This document shows, piece by piece, positions 1-11,848 of a DNA stretch of 64,000 nucleotides. The notes under the pieces are model-generated. The model made no database searches and was not told the DNA's origin. It saw only the letters and a program-made list of their open reading frames with translations. A program made the translations under genes and the position numbers. The first letter of the stretch is position 1. Each line of letters begins with the position of its first letter. Source of the DNA: Cardiocondyla obscurior (Eukaryota; Arthropoda; Insecta; Hymenoptera; Formicidae); NCBI RefSeq assembly GCF_019399895.1, contig NC_091868.1, positions 3,272,499 through 3,336,498 on the forward strand, given 5' to 3'.

Positions 1-1533
1 GTCTCCCAACCGTCGAGCCACCCCCGTTTTCAAGAACAGTTAACAACCAGACCGAGACTTTCATAGATATGACGAAGAACTTCAAGTTTGGCATCTTGGT
101 CATACCGATTATTTCTATTATCGGGAACGTCGCCATCGCAAAAGCCTTTTGTACAACCTTTTCATTTAAGAATTTGCTTTAACGTTGAATGTTATTAGCT
201 CGGTAAAAATGTGATTTTATTGCTCTTGTTTAAAGCGCAAGGCATGCCGTTGGATGCGACACAGGAAATGTTGAGTCTAGGATTGTGTAACATAGTCGGT
301 TCCTTCTTTCAATCGATGCCTGTTACAGGATCTTTCTCGAGAAGCGCAGTGAATAACGCTTCTGGTGTTAAAACACCTTTAGGTGGCATCTACACGGGTG
401 AGTTTTATTAACTGATCAAACGGCATTTGTTCTCGTGTACAACAATTAAACCTCCACGATAAAATTGAAGTTAAAAAGGTAAAAAAAAAGAAAAATGTAT
501 TAATGACAAATAATTTTCAGGTATTCTAGTCATACTTGCATTAAATTTGCTGACTCCGTACTTTTATTACATCCCGAAGGCAACACTAAGCGCCGTTATA
601 ATTAGCGCTGTAATATTTATGGTAGAAATCGGTACAATACTTCCAATTTGGAGGTGCAATAGTAAGTATGCATTTAAAAACATTATTTTGAGTCTTAATT
701 AACACGCACAAAAATGTCTTAAAGACATTTTTGAGATATTCTGAAAACTATTCTTGAAAATATTTCTTGAAGCTAATTAATATGATTTTCATTTACAGAA
801 CGTGATTTAATACCGGCGTTTATCACGTTCCTTGCGTGTTTATTCGTCGGAATTGAAATGGGAATTTTAATAGGCACGATGTTCGATTTAGCTGTATTGA
901 TATACCTCAACGCACGGCCGACGATAAATATCGAACATAGAAATGTAAGAAAAAATATAATAACTGCACGTTTGAATTTAGGAAAACTCTTAAGAAATTA
1001 CTTATTTTTTTAAAGTTACGATAAAAGATTAAAAATCTTCTTTTTGCAGATTTCAACAGTCGACTACTTCTTGGTTCGTCCTACCGCTGGAATTTTGTTT
1101 CCCGCTGTAGATTATTTGAGAGCACATTTGACGAAAAATCCTGGCATGAACGTCGTGCTGGATTGTGAACACATAGACAAAATAGATTTCACTGCCGCAC
1201 AGGTTTCAAAATAAAAAATTAATTTAATTCTTAATACAATATAAATAATATTAATAAATAATTTATATGCTGCTTTTGAACTATTAGTATTAATATAACA
1301 CTTTTTAGAGTATCAGTGTGATGATAAAGGACTTCAGGAAAAATAATTGCCAGCTGATAATGCTGCGTCCAAATCCTGATATATTCGCGAGGATACAATC
1401 ATTGTCGGGTAAACAAATTTTGATGGTAAGAAATGAAATCGATTTAATCGCGATTTTAGGAGAATCTAAAAGCGTAACGCGGAATGATATAATTGCCTCT
1501 ATAACGGATGAACGAGCCTCTACATGGTTATAA
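1..1533 (+). CDS. SLC26 family anion transporter (SLC26A11-like), 3' part
   Basis: This is the C-terminal part of a membrane sulfate/anion exchanger; the 5' end lies outside the window. Visible exons are about 1-150, 236-397, 521-661, 799-944, 1050-1202 and 1309-1533, and their phases join in one frame. The translation has hydrophobic membrane segments, including VIPIISIIGNVAIAKAF, and the SLC26 core stretch GSFFQSMPVTGSFSRSAVN. A cytoplasmic STAS domain follows (DYFLVRPTAGILFPAVDYL, then VVLDCEHIDKIDFTAA), and the protein ends at ERASTWL. A hydrophobic core followed by a STAS domain is the standard SLC26 layout. The closest family I recall is the insect sodium-independent sulfate transporter group (SLC26A11). 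The substrate cannot be read from sequence. The gene converges on the minus-strand gene that ends at 2577. Confidence 0.85.
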
Positions 1534-2576
1534 TATAAAATATACATATGTTTTAAAATATTTTCTTTAGAAACACAATTCAAATAAGATAACAATTCTC
1601 ATCTAACAATAAATATAAAATGTACGTATTCAATACATTAAAGATTTTTACAGATATACATCTCCTATCAAATTCCTCATAAACTCTAATTTTAATTGAT
1701 TTTACATATAAGAAATCATAATAAAAAAATCTTATTTTTAAAAAACTGTATTAAATCGAATAAAGTTAATTGCTGCCGCTTAAAAAATTAAGGGTTTGTT
1801 TAAAGAATGAATCATGTGAATTATCAAATGCGGAAGTACCAAAAGTGTAATGTATTTATTTCATAAAACCAGTCCGGAAAAAAATAAACTATATTATCTA
1901 TATTAACATTTTAAACACAAAAATCAGATAGAAAATTAAAGTACAAGTAGAATATATATATTTTTTTTTTAACATTTGATCTTAAAATTATTTGAGGAAA
2001 TTAAACATAAGAAAATCTTACATGCTATATATTTGTTGAATAACATTTCTCGCAATCGATATGTTAGGAACATTTTACATATCTTACGATTCGTAACTAA
2101 ATCCATCTGTGAAAAATTAGATTTAAACAAAATTATATATATATGTATGAATATAGTATATTGAACTCTATAAAGATTTAAAGCAAGTCTCTGGATGCAA
2201 AGAGAGCATCATTTTAGGTTACGCGGTATCACAACAGAATAATATTTAAACTTAACAATACATATATATTTAATTTTCTTAGCAACTTTTAATAATAGGA
2301 ATTTCTCATTTTGATATCTATCATATTATTAACTACCTGTTGTATAAAAACATAACATTCTTTTAAGATACAAAAATAGAATACGAAGTAGTAAATTACG
2401 TTTTATAATAGATCGGACTAAATATTTTATCAAAGAATTTGAAAGATTTTGATATTAGATTTTTTTTATGAAATACGTAAGAGGTAGATAATTTTAAAAC
2501 TAGTTTTTTTTTTTTGTATGAATATACCCGTATTTTATATTAAGACTTAAAAATGTTTAGTTTAAATCTGGCACCT
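1534..2576. other. Convergent intergenic spacer
   Basis: This AT-rich spacer lies between two convergent genes and should hold both 3' UTRs. It contains several AATAAA-like signals and A/T runs. The short ORF at 1976-2164 is low-complexity and has no splice or codon support. I see no gene here. Confidence 0.6.
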
Positions 2577-5500
2577 TTATGTTTTTTTAACTTTGTACGA
2601 GCCACGGCCGATACTCATGGGATGTGTATATTCCTTTGGTAAATCTTGAAAAGTTGCATGCCTGCGAAAACCACCGTTATAGGATCTCTGAAAAGATGGA
2701 TTAAACGTTGAGCGATATCCTGAATTCGATTTTGTTTTGAATTCTGGTTTAAACACGGGTGTCGCAAACTGACTAGTCTTGATCGGCAGATTATTTGTTA
2801 CAAATTCTGTAGGAGATATCATTGGTGGTATGTCTTCTGTTCCATTGTCGTCACAAACGAAGTCTCGGCTTTTTGCATTTTTCATGTAATTCGGTACGTT
2901 TGGTTTGTAATATTTTTGATGAGGCGAACAATACGATGCATTATGATTCATGCTTGTCGGAGGCACAAAATTCATACCTTGTTGCGTTCTCGAATATGAA
3001 ACTGGTGGTGCATATCGAGGAACGTTATAAACTGTGCAACCACTATTGTTCTTGTAATAATTGGATTTTATCGGAATATTATCGGCAGTGTTGCTTGGTT
3101 GTGCAACACAAGAATTTGTATCATTGTACGTATCTCTAACGTAATTATTCGGTTGCACATAAGAGTTATATTGTTTGTATTGTTGCTCTTGTATAGGATT
3201 GTTAAAGTTACTCGATTGATTACTCGTTTGAGAAATCGTGGTATAATTCGTGCATGGAGAATTATACATAACTGGCATTGGATATTGTAACTGCGAATTC
3301 CAAGTTTGCAAATAAGGAGTTGGCGCGTAAATTATTGGATGCGAAACATAATCCATCGCATGCGTATTGTTAAAATCATCAGGATTAAAGACTGCGGGAT
3401 TGTAAACGTGTATCATTGTAGGTTGCGGTGTAACATATGTATCATGAAACCCATCTTGTACCGGAACACTCCACCTAACTTCGTTAGTCTGACATGATAC
3501 AGAATGACCAGGGAATTCTGAAGCCATAACTGATCTCTGTGGCACGTTTGATTCGTATCTATAAATAACATTTGAATTTTCTCTGTTACTATTGATTGTA
3601 GTTTCCAGTGCAGGTGTAGCGGTGGCACTGTTATCACTCGATATTTGTGTATTAAATTCATAAGGTAGTGCATTATACATATTTGGAATTTGCGGCATTC
3701 GCATCATGTCGCCGGCCGAAAAATGTTGATCATAAAATCTGCTATTATTCGGTTCCCATGTCGACATCTGTCTCGGTGAATTTCTTGGGTGAGGAAAATT
3801 TTGTTGCGTATTAAAATGCATATTTTCCATAGATTGTTGTAAATTCGGAATTGTCGCGCCTTTTTGTACAGCATTTTCAGATGGTTGATTCCAAGTAGTT
3901 AAATTGCTTTCTAAATTTTCTGCCTTTGATGAATATGGATGTATTGGATTAATTTGCGAGGCTGTAGTATAATTACCAGAAACTACATTTGACGAGCATT
4001 TAATCGAATTTGTTTCTTCATTATTTATTTTTTCAGCTTGTGAGATATTAGTTTCTGTACGATTCTCTACAGAACACTGTTTTGACGTTGTTGGTTGTTG
4101 TTCTCGACAATCAACACTTACATTCGTATCTTCTTCATTTTGTGTCAAATTTGTCTCCATTTTTACATTCATATCTTTTTTATCATTAAATTCTAATGTA
4201 TTAACTTCAAGTGTCGAATTTACATTTATCGGTTCAGTTATTTCTTTTGTTTCATTTACAAAGTTCTCCACATTACCTGTGTCAAGTTCTTCAGTTGCTG
4301 TACTTGATTTTGTAAATGCATTAACAGGTGCATTAATTGATACATGTTCTTTTTTTACTCTGTATTCAGTACTGCAATTACGAGTTTTATCAAACTTTGA
4401 ATTGTTATACACAAATGGATTTCTTCCATACATTGGAGGTCCTTGTCCTGTTCTGGAAATATGTTGTGACGGCTTCGAAAACATTGAATTTCTATATTGA
4501 GCGACAAATGTATTATTTCTTTTGAAGTCAACACTTCGATTCATTTTTGGATCACTTTTAACATTCTTTTCGTAAATCTTTTCTGTTTTTCCTTCAGATT
4601 CATTTAACAGCGTCTTAGCATTTTCAGATGTATGTGTCGTTTTCTCCGTTTTATTTTTATTATCAATGCAATTAAACGTAGATGTATTCTTTCTAAAAGG
4701 CTCTTGATTTTTTACTTTCGGAGTAGTAAATTGTTTCGACGTCGCTGGTTGTTGTTTCTGTAAAGTTTTATCCTTGTTTGAATTTTTATTTTGACATATT
4801 GTGTCAACTGTTTCAACGCCTGTTTTCGTTAAATTTAATTTCGTAAAATTTTTTGATTCTTTTTCCATTCCATTTTTTGGAACATTACGTTGTTTCACAA
4901 ATTCTTGTTTTTTTGTAAAACCAGTTTTTGCACTTTGTTTATTATTAAAATAATCTTTTCCATTTTTATCAGTGTTATTCACGGGTTTCGATGTACTACA
5001 AACTGCTTTTTTGGAATCATTACTAGAATTGGTATACTTTTCATTATCTTTGGTTAAATTTATATTACTGTCGTCTTTAATACTGGTTTTTATTGTATTA
5101 TCTGTTTGAATCTGCATGTCTAGAAATGAAATAAATAGTAAAAATATTAAATAAAATTATATAAAATGTATAAATATATTTTATAAATACAACATATATA
5201 TATTTTATATATAAACTTACCTTTATCTTTTTCTGTATTAGATGTTTTGCAAGTTGACGCTGGTTTATCATTCTTTTCTAATATGCACAATGTTGCAGAT
5301 TTAGAATTATTATTGTTGCCATCAAAATGTGTTGTTAATTTCTCTGCAAGCTTTTCGTCAGTTTTTGATGAATTGGAAGGATTAACTGCATCCCTAAATT
5401 ATTATAGATATAAAAATATCATTATAAAAAAGACATTAAAATAACAGTTAATATAAATAAGTTAAAATATATTTTTTTATATTTACTTTACATCTTCGGT

Positions 5501-6233
5501 ATTGCTCTTTGATGTACTTGATTCACCTTCATGTGGTTTATTTTTACAAAATTCAGCTTCCATGTGTGCTGTAACAATACTTTCCACAATACTCAGCACA
5601 TCTTCTTCGTTCTTTGGATCAACTGGCTTATCAGTATTCAACAAATTAGCTGTGTCTATATTTTTGTTCCACATATTCTCATTGTTCTCAGGCATTGTGT
5701 CATCACATGAATGTGTTTTATCATCTGATGATGGACACTTCTTGGATTCTTCAGATAAGTGTGCCTTGATAGTTTCCGTCAGTGCCAAAAGCTTATCTTC
5801 TATCTTCTTATCTCCATCCTGCTCTTGTCTATAGACAACAGCTTTTATCTTTCCACTGCAATAAAAAGTCAATAGAAAAGTAATTTTAAAGCACATGATA
5901 TAGATGCAATGTTATGAGATATACCTTTAGTCGGTCCTTTTTTATATCAGCTAGTAAATATATTTACAAAAATATATATATTAATATTTATAGTAATTAT
6001 AAAAAAAGGTGTACAAACTATTTGTCAAATATTTTTAAATATTCTGCATATATCTAACAAATATACATAAATAAGCTACAACTAAATTTAATTAAAATAG
6101 TTCCAATATTAATATATAATTGTCCTAAATAAACTGTATACCTGTATAATATTAACAAAACCAAATTTATTTTCTATATTTTGTTTTGTATCATATAAGA
6201 CAATTAATAATATAACAGTTGTAGTAAATGTTA

Positions 6234-6274
<41 letters not shown>

Positions 6275-6531
6275 TGTTGTAGAAAATCCTTAACAAAATT
6301 TAATTATTGAGAAATAAAATTAATGATAAAAAATGAGATTTTATGAAAACACAAAACAATGTTGATACACAGCACAAGAAATTATATACTAAGACAAAGA
6401 AATAAGGATTAAACATACGGATTTGCTGAATGAGATGTACTTTTCAGCCATTGCATATTATGTAGCTTGTTGAGTGTTGTCTTCCGCTCTATGTCAGAAG
6501 TCTTTTTTAAACTTTTAACAGTGCAATCCAT
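2577..6531 (-). CDS. Uncharacterised 1065-aa Asn/Ser/Thr-rich protein
   Basis: I do not recognise this gene. Coding exons on the minus strand are 6531-6419, 5855-5487, 5393-5221 and 5119-2577, with matching phases and consensus GT/AG sites. They give about 1065 residues from MDCTVKSLKK to YKVKKT. The first about 160 residues are charged, with possible short helices (KKIEDKLLALTETIKAHLSEE). The next about 300 are rich in Asn, Lys, Ser and Thr. The C-terminal about 400 are rich in Tyr, Pro, Asn and Gln and look disordered, ending in an Arg/Lys-rich tail (RSYNGGFRRHATF). I see no membrane segment, zinc finger or enzyme motif. The ATG at 6531 follows a splice acceptor by a few bases, so a 5' UTR exon lies upstream, probably ending at the GTAAAG donor near 7289. 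The composition would suit an RNA-granule or germline scaffold, but that is inference only. Confidence 0.75.
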
Positions 6532-7978
6532 TATACCTATCACAAATATATTTGTAAGACTAAATATTTGTGAAATATGTGTCTCTAAATTTAAGTTTAT
6601 ATTCAAAAGTTGCTTTTAAACATTCCATAAACTACTTGTTTAAAATGTATTTTGGGTTATAAGTCTACTTATAATTGCAACATAACAAAAGTTGTCAATT
6701 ATTCATGTTCATTATTTTTAGTTGCAGCAATTGATATACAAACTGCCTACAATCTAATCAACTTATAATAATTTGTAAGAATAGAAACTTACAAAATAAT
6801 CCAGAATTATATACGGTATTACAAAACAATATTTGTAGAATAGGTTTTGTTCTGCGTGTTAACGTTTTGCTACATGCACGTATGTTTCTTAATTGGAAAA
6901 GAGAATAAATTCGTTCAAAGGGGATCATCAATTATTATGCGCACAATAGCAATGGAGGGGAAGAAAAAAACTGCATGAAATCCGAGCGCAAGCAAGTTAC
7001 TACGAAGTTTCCTCTGCCCAAGCCCTCACGAATGACCTACTTTTTTACATAATATTCTCAGTGTAATCGAATCCTAACGTCGTTTTCCTCGAATGTAAAC
7101 ACGAACGACACGATAATGTTATGGCTCAACAATATATGGGCTATGCAGGGGTCGGAGGGGCTGCTTGCAAGCTTTCGAAACGGTGAAAAACACGTTATAC
7201 ACTGATGCAAACCGGTATGCTGAGGACAACGGGATTACAGGCTAAACAGCGGCCGATTAACCGCCGGGAATCGATGAGCAGACTTTACCTTGCTAGCTTG
7301 CAATATTCACCGATACGAGTCAACGTGGAATTACACAGCGTCCAGTAGAACCGGAAGGAATGTTGCCCCTGCTCTGGTTGAGATACGGACGATACGGACG
7401 CCATAAACAGAATTGCCGATTGTCCGCAGGAAAATTTCAAAAATTCCACCGCTGCTTGCTGCACTATTTGTCAATTGTGCTGATTGGATGTCGAAGAGGA
7501 GAACGCCATTATAGAGTTATCACCTGATTCGTCGGGCGTGAGAACATACAAGCGCGCCGATTGATCACGAGTAATTCCTACCTCAATAAAGTTAGCACCT
7601 CTATTTCGGAATTTTCAATTTTCGTTATTGCAAATCGATTGTTAGTCGTTTGTTATTGAATGTTAGATAAAGAAAAACATTTGTTAAATAATATTTGTTA
7701 CAGAAATTAAAAAATAAATTTGAGTATAAAATTAGCACCTCAAGTAAAATTTTTACTTCTACTTACGCTTAATCGATGCGCAATCGTTTGTTATTCCCGA
7801 ATATGCAAAGAAAATCGTTTGTTAGATCATAGTTTTTCTAAAAAACAGCAAAAATATAATAAGAAGCACGTGCGAATTTTAGGTCGTTATTTATAAACAC
7901 CAGCCTTAACTGATTGTGAGTTTCCTCTCTATATTACATTCAATGGATTAAACTTAAAATGCAAAGAAATAAAACTGC
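6532..7978. promoter_or_regulatory. 5' UTR intron and promoter region of the uncharacterised gene
   Basis: This stretch holds the 5' UTR intron of the minus-strand gene ending at 2577, with a likely donor near 7289, and its more GC-balanced promoter region at about 6900-7560. From 7579 to about 7644 the sequence is an exact reverse copy of 13264-13327. A (TA)n microsatellite lies nearby at about 6238-6270, inside the first coding intron. I see no further gene. Confidence 0.45.
7579..7644. repeat. Outer arm of the interrupted inverted repeat (left)
   Basis: About 65 bases here are the exact reverse complement of 13264-13327, upstream of RpL3. The match stops at a TTA next to the small palindromic element at 13103-13263. 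It is the outermost matching piece of the ZMAT2 inverted duplication. Confidence 0.85.
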
Positions 7979-8130
7979 TTATATTACGTGCATACACCCA
8001 CACACACATAATGGCAGATAATATTAAATTTGAATCGTACAACAGCTATCTACTACGTCTCGGTTATTTGGACCATTATACATATTTTAACTTTTATGAT
8101 TTGTTGTGATTTAACATTTGCTGCTTTTTA

Positions 8131-8235
8131 TTTACGTCAAAGATCAGATAATTCTCACTTGTGACGTAATTCTATCTTGTTTTTATTATACGTTGAATAT
8201 GTCACAAGTGAAAATTATCAGAGCTTTGATGTAAA
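8131..8235. mobile_element. Small palindromic element, MITE-like, in the ZMAT2 copy intron
   Basis: Imperfect terminal inverted repeats of about 35-40 bases start TTTACGTCAAAGATCAGATA and end with the near reverse complement (ATTATCAGAGCTTTGATGTAAA). The element is about 105 bases with no coding capacity. The same element lies at 11567-11671 in the intact gene, so it was present before the inverted duplication. The family is unknown; it resembles a non-autonomous DNA transposon. Confidence 0.5.
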
Positions 8236-8668
8236 TGGGAAAGAACTGTAATTTCTTAAGTTATTCAGTTAAACATTATAAACGTGACGGAAATTATATC
8301 GATCATATTCTTTCTTATAGCGACCTGATGATCATCGAAGAAAATGGAATCGGGAGGAATACGAGAGGATAGCGCTCCAAAGACTCCAAGATGAAATTGC
8401 GGAGGAAGAATTGGGAATTCCTAAGCAGCCAGCAGTCAAAAGAGAATTACTGAAACAAAGAGATTACAAAGTTGATCTTGAATCTAAATTGGGCAAGAGT
8501 GTTGTTATAAATAAAAATACCCCATCGTCACAAACCGGAGGGTAAAGGTTTAATTTTAATTTTTTTTTTTTTTTGAGAAAAGAAAATGTACAATTTTATG
8601 GTTTATCATATAAAATTTTTATTTGCAGGTACTACTGCAATGTGTGCGATTGCGTTGTCGAAGACTCT

Positions 8669-8793
8669 ATCAATTTCTTGGATCATATCAATGGTACAAA
8701 ACGTAAATTTCTAAGCTTGTAAAATTATATAATATAATTTTACAAGCTTAGAAATTTACGTTTTGTCCCATTGATATGATCCAAGAAGTTGAT
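8669..8793. repeat. Fold-back palindrome over ZMAT2 exon 3
   Basis: The left half (8669-8729) holds the end of exon 3 and the start of intron 3. The right half (8734-8793) is its near-perfect reverse complement. The turn is in an AT-rich stretch around 8730. Up to the turn the sequence follows the intact gene; after it, it runs back. This is the signature of a replication template switch. Confidence 0.9.
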
Positions 8794-8861
8794 TTTGTAA
8801 GAATCTTGCTCTAACCTGGTCCAACATCATAATCTTTTAGGACCTTCCGATGAAATAGCTG

Positions 8862-8946
8862 GTCCTTTTTTTTTCGAATCAAAACTGTAAAATCCCATAA
8901 TCGCTGCAATCATGGGATTTTCCAGCTTTGGTTCGAAAAAGAAAGG
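8862..8946. repeat. Second fold-back palindrome, over the ZMAT2 C-terminal exon
   Basis: The sequence for the end of ZMAT2 (MGFSGFGSKKK) appears twice, in opposite orientations, around a turn near 8906. Each half has a few private mismatches. It is a second independent fold-back in the same broken copy. Confidence 0.85.
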
Positions 8947-9008
8947 ATAAACTACGTCTACCGTGCGTTTATTAACAATTTACACTGCTTTGAGAAAGAA
9001 AAACATTG

Positions 9009-10556
9009 TTTCTTTGAAGAAGAAGATTGCAGCTGATATAACAATTGAAGGCAAGTAAGATAAGTAACCAACAATTTTGATCTCAATTATATAATTATAA
9101 TTGAAATTTAAGGAGACAAGAGGGGATATTTTAAAAATAAAATGTATTTTTTATTTTTGTTCTAAGAGGTTTGTGTTTTAAAATTAAAAAAAGAAACTAT
9201 CAATTACAAATTCGACCAACGTAAGTAATCAATCACATGAGCTTTAACGGTGATTTAACTAAGATTAATTAAAATTAATTAAGATTATTTGGTACAAATT
9301 TATAGAGAATAAATACTTTTAAATTGTCTTTGTGTGTGGAACAATTGTAAATCACATTTCTGACGACCTCCTTCATTGTGAGAGTTAAAAATTTTATAAA
9401 TAGGTAATGTTGAAAGAAAATGCGTGTTTAAGTGTATTGTGCATGTAAAAATAAAACTCGCGAATTGTATACCTAAATCTTAACATTCATACGTTTTTTA
9501 TTATTCTATTTAATTATATATTAATGTTATAAAACATTTTTAATGTATAATTTTTTCTTTTTAATAATTGTTGAATGAGAAAAACCAAGTGTATTTTTAT
9601 CAGGGTCTTAAAGAGCACTCTATATAAAAATCTAATTACAATTGGGCAAATCTAAGGCAAGTATAAACCTTATGATTGCCTCAGAACAGACTTATAACCC
9701 GGTTATGACTTCTGACTACTGATTTATGTCTTATCGTAGAATGTTCCTTAGCCTTACAGAAGAAAAATAACGAATTTTCTCTTTTCAATGTATCGGTGGA
9801 TCTTTTCTTGAGAGATCTCGCGAGGAAAAAGGGAGGGAGAAGATCTTCCTTCATAGCTATTCATCTCCCACTTAGCGGAGGGTCAGGATCTACGGCGGAG
9901 GCTCACGTAGGTAGCCAGCCAGATTCCGGGATTGAAGCGGCGCGGTGGCGCAGTCCGTGTCTCGATTTACGTGCAGGCGCGACGTACTTTTCTCGCAGCA
10001 CGCCCCTCACAGCCCGTTCGAAAGTCTGCGGGAGCCGCACATCGCGCGTGTCTTATCGTTAGTCTCTTCTTCCACTTCTAGTGATTTGTCAACTTACGCG
10101 TTTAGTGACGTGACACGACGCGACCGCTTTTTTATTTCCTCACGCCATCCGATAATGAAATATCTACTTGACAAATCGAACTGAGATCAATGGACACGTT
10201 TTTTCAGGAGAGAAATATCAGTAAAAATATTTTTAGACGCGAAAAAAGAAATGTGCTGCTTTTCAAAAAGGGAAATATACTTTAAAGAAGCCACGTAGAT
10301 TTTATTGCTTGACGAGGACACATTTTTAAAGAAACAAAGTAAACCTTGGGTCGAATTAATTTTTTAGATAAAGAAAGAAAGACCGGAATCGCCGCAACAA
10401 TCGTTTCATTGAAAGTGCATTTACGTTGATTTTCTTTGAGGAAAATATTTCCGAAGAATTAAGGCTCTATCAGTAAATAATAGCGTTAATAAAAATATAA
10501 AATAAGTTTAAAAATATTTTTTAATATTACACACTTTTTACATATACTACAACAAT
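9009..10556. other. Spacer between the inverted arms, with a CpG-rich patch
   Basis: About 9009-9790 and 10190-10556 are AT-rich with no recognisable gene. About 9880-10150 is clearly more GC- and CpG-rich and looks like a promoter or 5' UTR. Two overlapping short open frames there (9796-10062 and 9945-10184) have no recognisable motif and probably reflect GC content. No conserved exon follows downstream on the plus strand before RpL3, which has its own promoter. Confidence 0.4.
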
Positions 10557-10615
10557 ACAATGTTTTTCTTTCTCAAAGCAGTGTAAATTGTTAATAAACG
10601 CACGGTAGACGTAGT

Positions 10616-11848
10616 TTATCCTTTTTTTTTCGAACCAAAGCCTGAAAATCCCATGATCGCAGCTATTTCATCGGAAGGTCCTGCGTCATCCTCGGGCAAT
10701 TCCTCGTGCTTTCTTTTCTTATCCTTTCGCTTCTCTTTCCTGTATTCTTTGATTTTTTCTTCCTACAAATAATAAAAATAATTGTTATTAACAAATTGCC
10801 CAACAGACGAAAAAAATAGCTCAACGATTATAGAGAGAAAAATTTACCTCTTCTTTCAACTCTTTTACTCGTTGTTCCAAGTCATAATCTTTTTTTTTTT
10901 CTTCAAGCTTTTTTTTGTTTTGTGCAAATCTTGCTTTAACCTGGTCCAACGTAGATCGCTCTATCTTCATAGACATCCCCAGATTACGCTGATCTAAATA
11001 TAATAAAAAAAAAAATAAGCTACATTAGTGAAAAAATAAAATAACAAAATTAAATTACTTTAATTATATTATATAATTTTACAAGCTTAGAAATTTACGT
11101 TTTGTCCCATTAATGTGATCCAAGAAATTGATAGAGTCTTTGACAACGCAATCGCACACATTGCAGTAGTACCTGCAAATAAAAATTTTATATGATAAAC
11201 CATAAAATTGTACATTTTCTTTTCTCAAAAAAAAAAAAAAAATTAAAATTAAACCTTTACCCTCCGGTTTGTGACGATGGGGTATTTTTATTTATAACAA
11301 CACTCTTGCCCAATTTAGATTCAAGATCAACTTTGTAATCTCTTTGTTTCAGTAATTCTCTTTTGACTGCTGGCTGCTTAGGAATTCCCAATTCTTCCTC
11401 CGCAATTTCATCTTGGAGTCTTTGGAGCGCTATCCTCTCGTATTCCTCTCGATTCCATTTTCTTCGATGATCATCAGGTCGCTATAAGAAAGAATATGAT
11501 CGATATAATTTCCGTCACGTTTATAATGTTTAACTGAATAACTTAAGAAATTACAGTTCTTTCCCATTTACATCAAAGCTCTGATAATTTTCACTTGTGA
11601 CATATTCAACGTATAATAAAAACAAGATAGAATTACGTCACAAGTGAGAAGTATCTGATCTTTGACGTAAATAAAAAGCAGCAAATGTTAAATCACAACA
11701 AATCATAAAAGTTAAAATATGTATAATGGTCCAAATAACCGAGACGTAGTAGATAGCTGTTGTACGATTCAAATTTAATATTATCTGCCATTATGTGTGT
11801 GTGGGTGTATGCACGTAATATAAAATTATAACTAATTACCATCGACAT
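10616..11848 (-). CDS. ZMAT2: ZMAT2, zinc finger matrin-type 2 (Snu23-like spliceosome protein)
   Basis: This is the homolog of yeast Snu23, a U4/U6.U5 tri-snRNP zinc-finger protein that acts in the nucleus when the spliceosome is activated. Exons on the minus strand are 11848-11840, 11481-11261, 11172-11099, 10993-10848 and 10762-10616, giving 198 residues; the human protein is about 199. Visible features are RPDDHRRKWNREEYER, KRELLKQRDYKVDLESKLGK, the U1-type zinc finger (YYCNVCDCVVKDSINFLDH, then HQRNLGMSM), a Lys/Glu-rich helix, and the family C-terminus AAIMGFSGFGSKKKG. Exon 1 would encode only MSM before a GTAATT donor; this start is the least certain part. A second in-phase first exon candidate lies at 12838-12736. 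The gene is head-to-head with RpL3, and a broken copy lies in inverted orientation at 7980-9008. Confidence 0.93.
11567..11671. mobile_element. Small palindromic element, MITE-like, in ZMAT2 intron 1
   Basis: This is the same element as at 8131-8235, in reverse orientation. Its inverted termini begin TTTACATCAAAGCTCTGATA and end with CTTTGACGTAAA. It lies in intron 1 and has no ORF. Confidence 0.5.

Larger units (their letters stand above)
7980..9008 (+). pseudogene. Broken inverted copy of ZMAT2
   Basis: This is a second, incomplete ZMAT2 copy on the strand opposite the intact gene at 10616-11848. About 7980-8730 is a near-identical reverse copy of about 11057-11821. It keeps ZMAT2 exon 2 (8321-8541, 221 bases) and exon 3 (8629-8702, 74 bases), both with open frames and intact splice signals, but not exon 1 or its promoter. 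After exon 3 it folds back on itself (palindrome 8669-8793). It then continues as short pieces of exons 4 and 5 in mixed orientation and ends with ZMAT2 3' sequence to about 9008. One coding change is visible in exon 3 (Lys to Glu, VVKDS to VVEDS). No complete zinc-finger protein can be made, so I call it a pseudogene; transcription is not excluded. Confidence 0.85.

Noticed and set aside
2822..4525. Plus-strand ORFs opposite the uncharacterised gene
   Set aside because: They are complements of the Asn/Gln-rich coding strand, which has an 846-codon open exon with matching splice phases.
9796..10184. Two overlapping ORFs of 79-88 residues
   Set aside because: They overlap in different frames in a CpG-rich patch, have no motif, and lack splice continuation. 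GC content alone explains the open frames.
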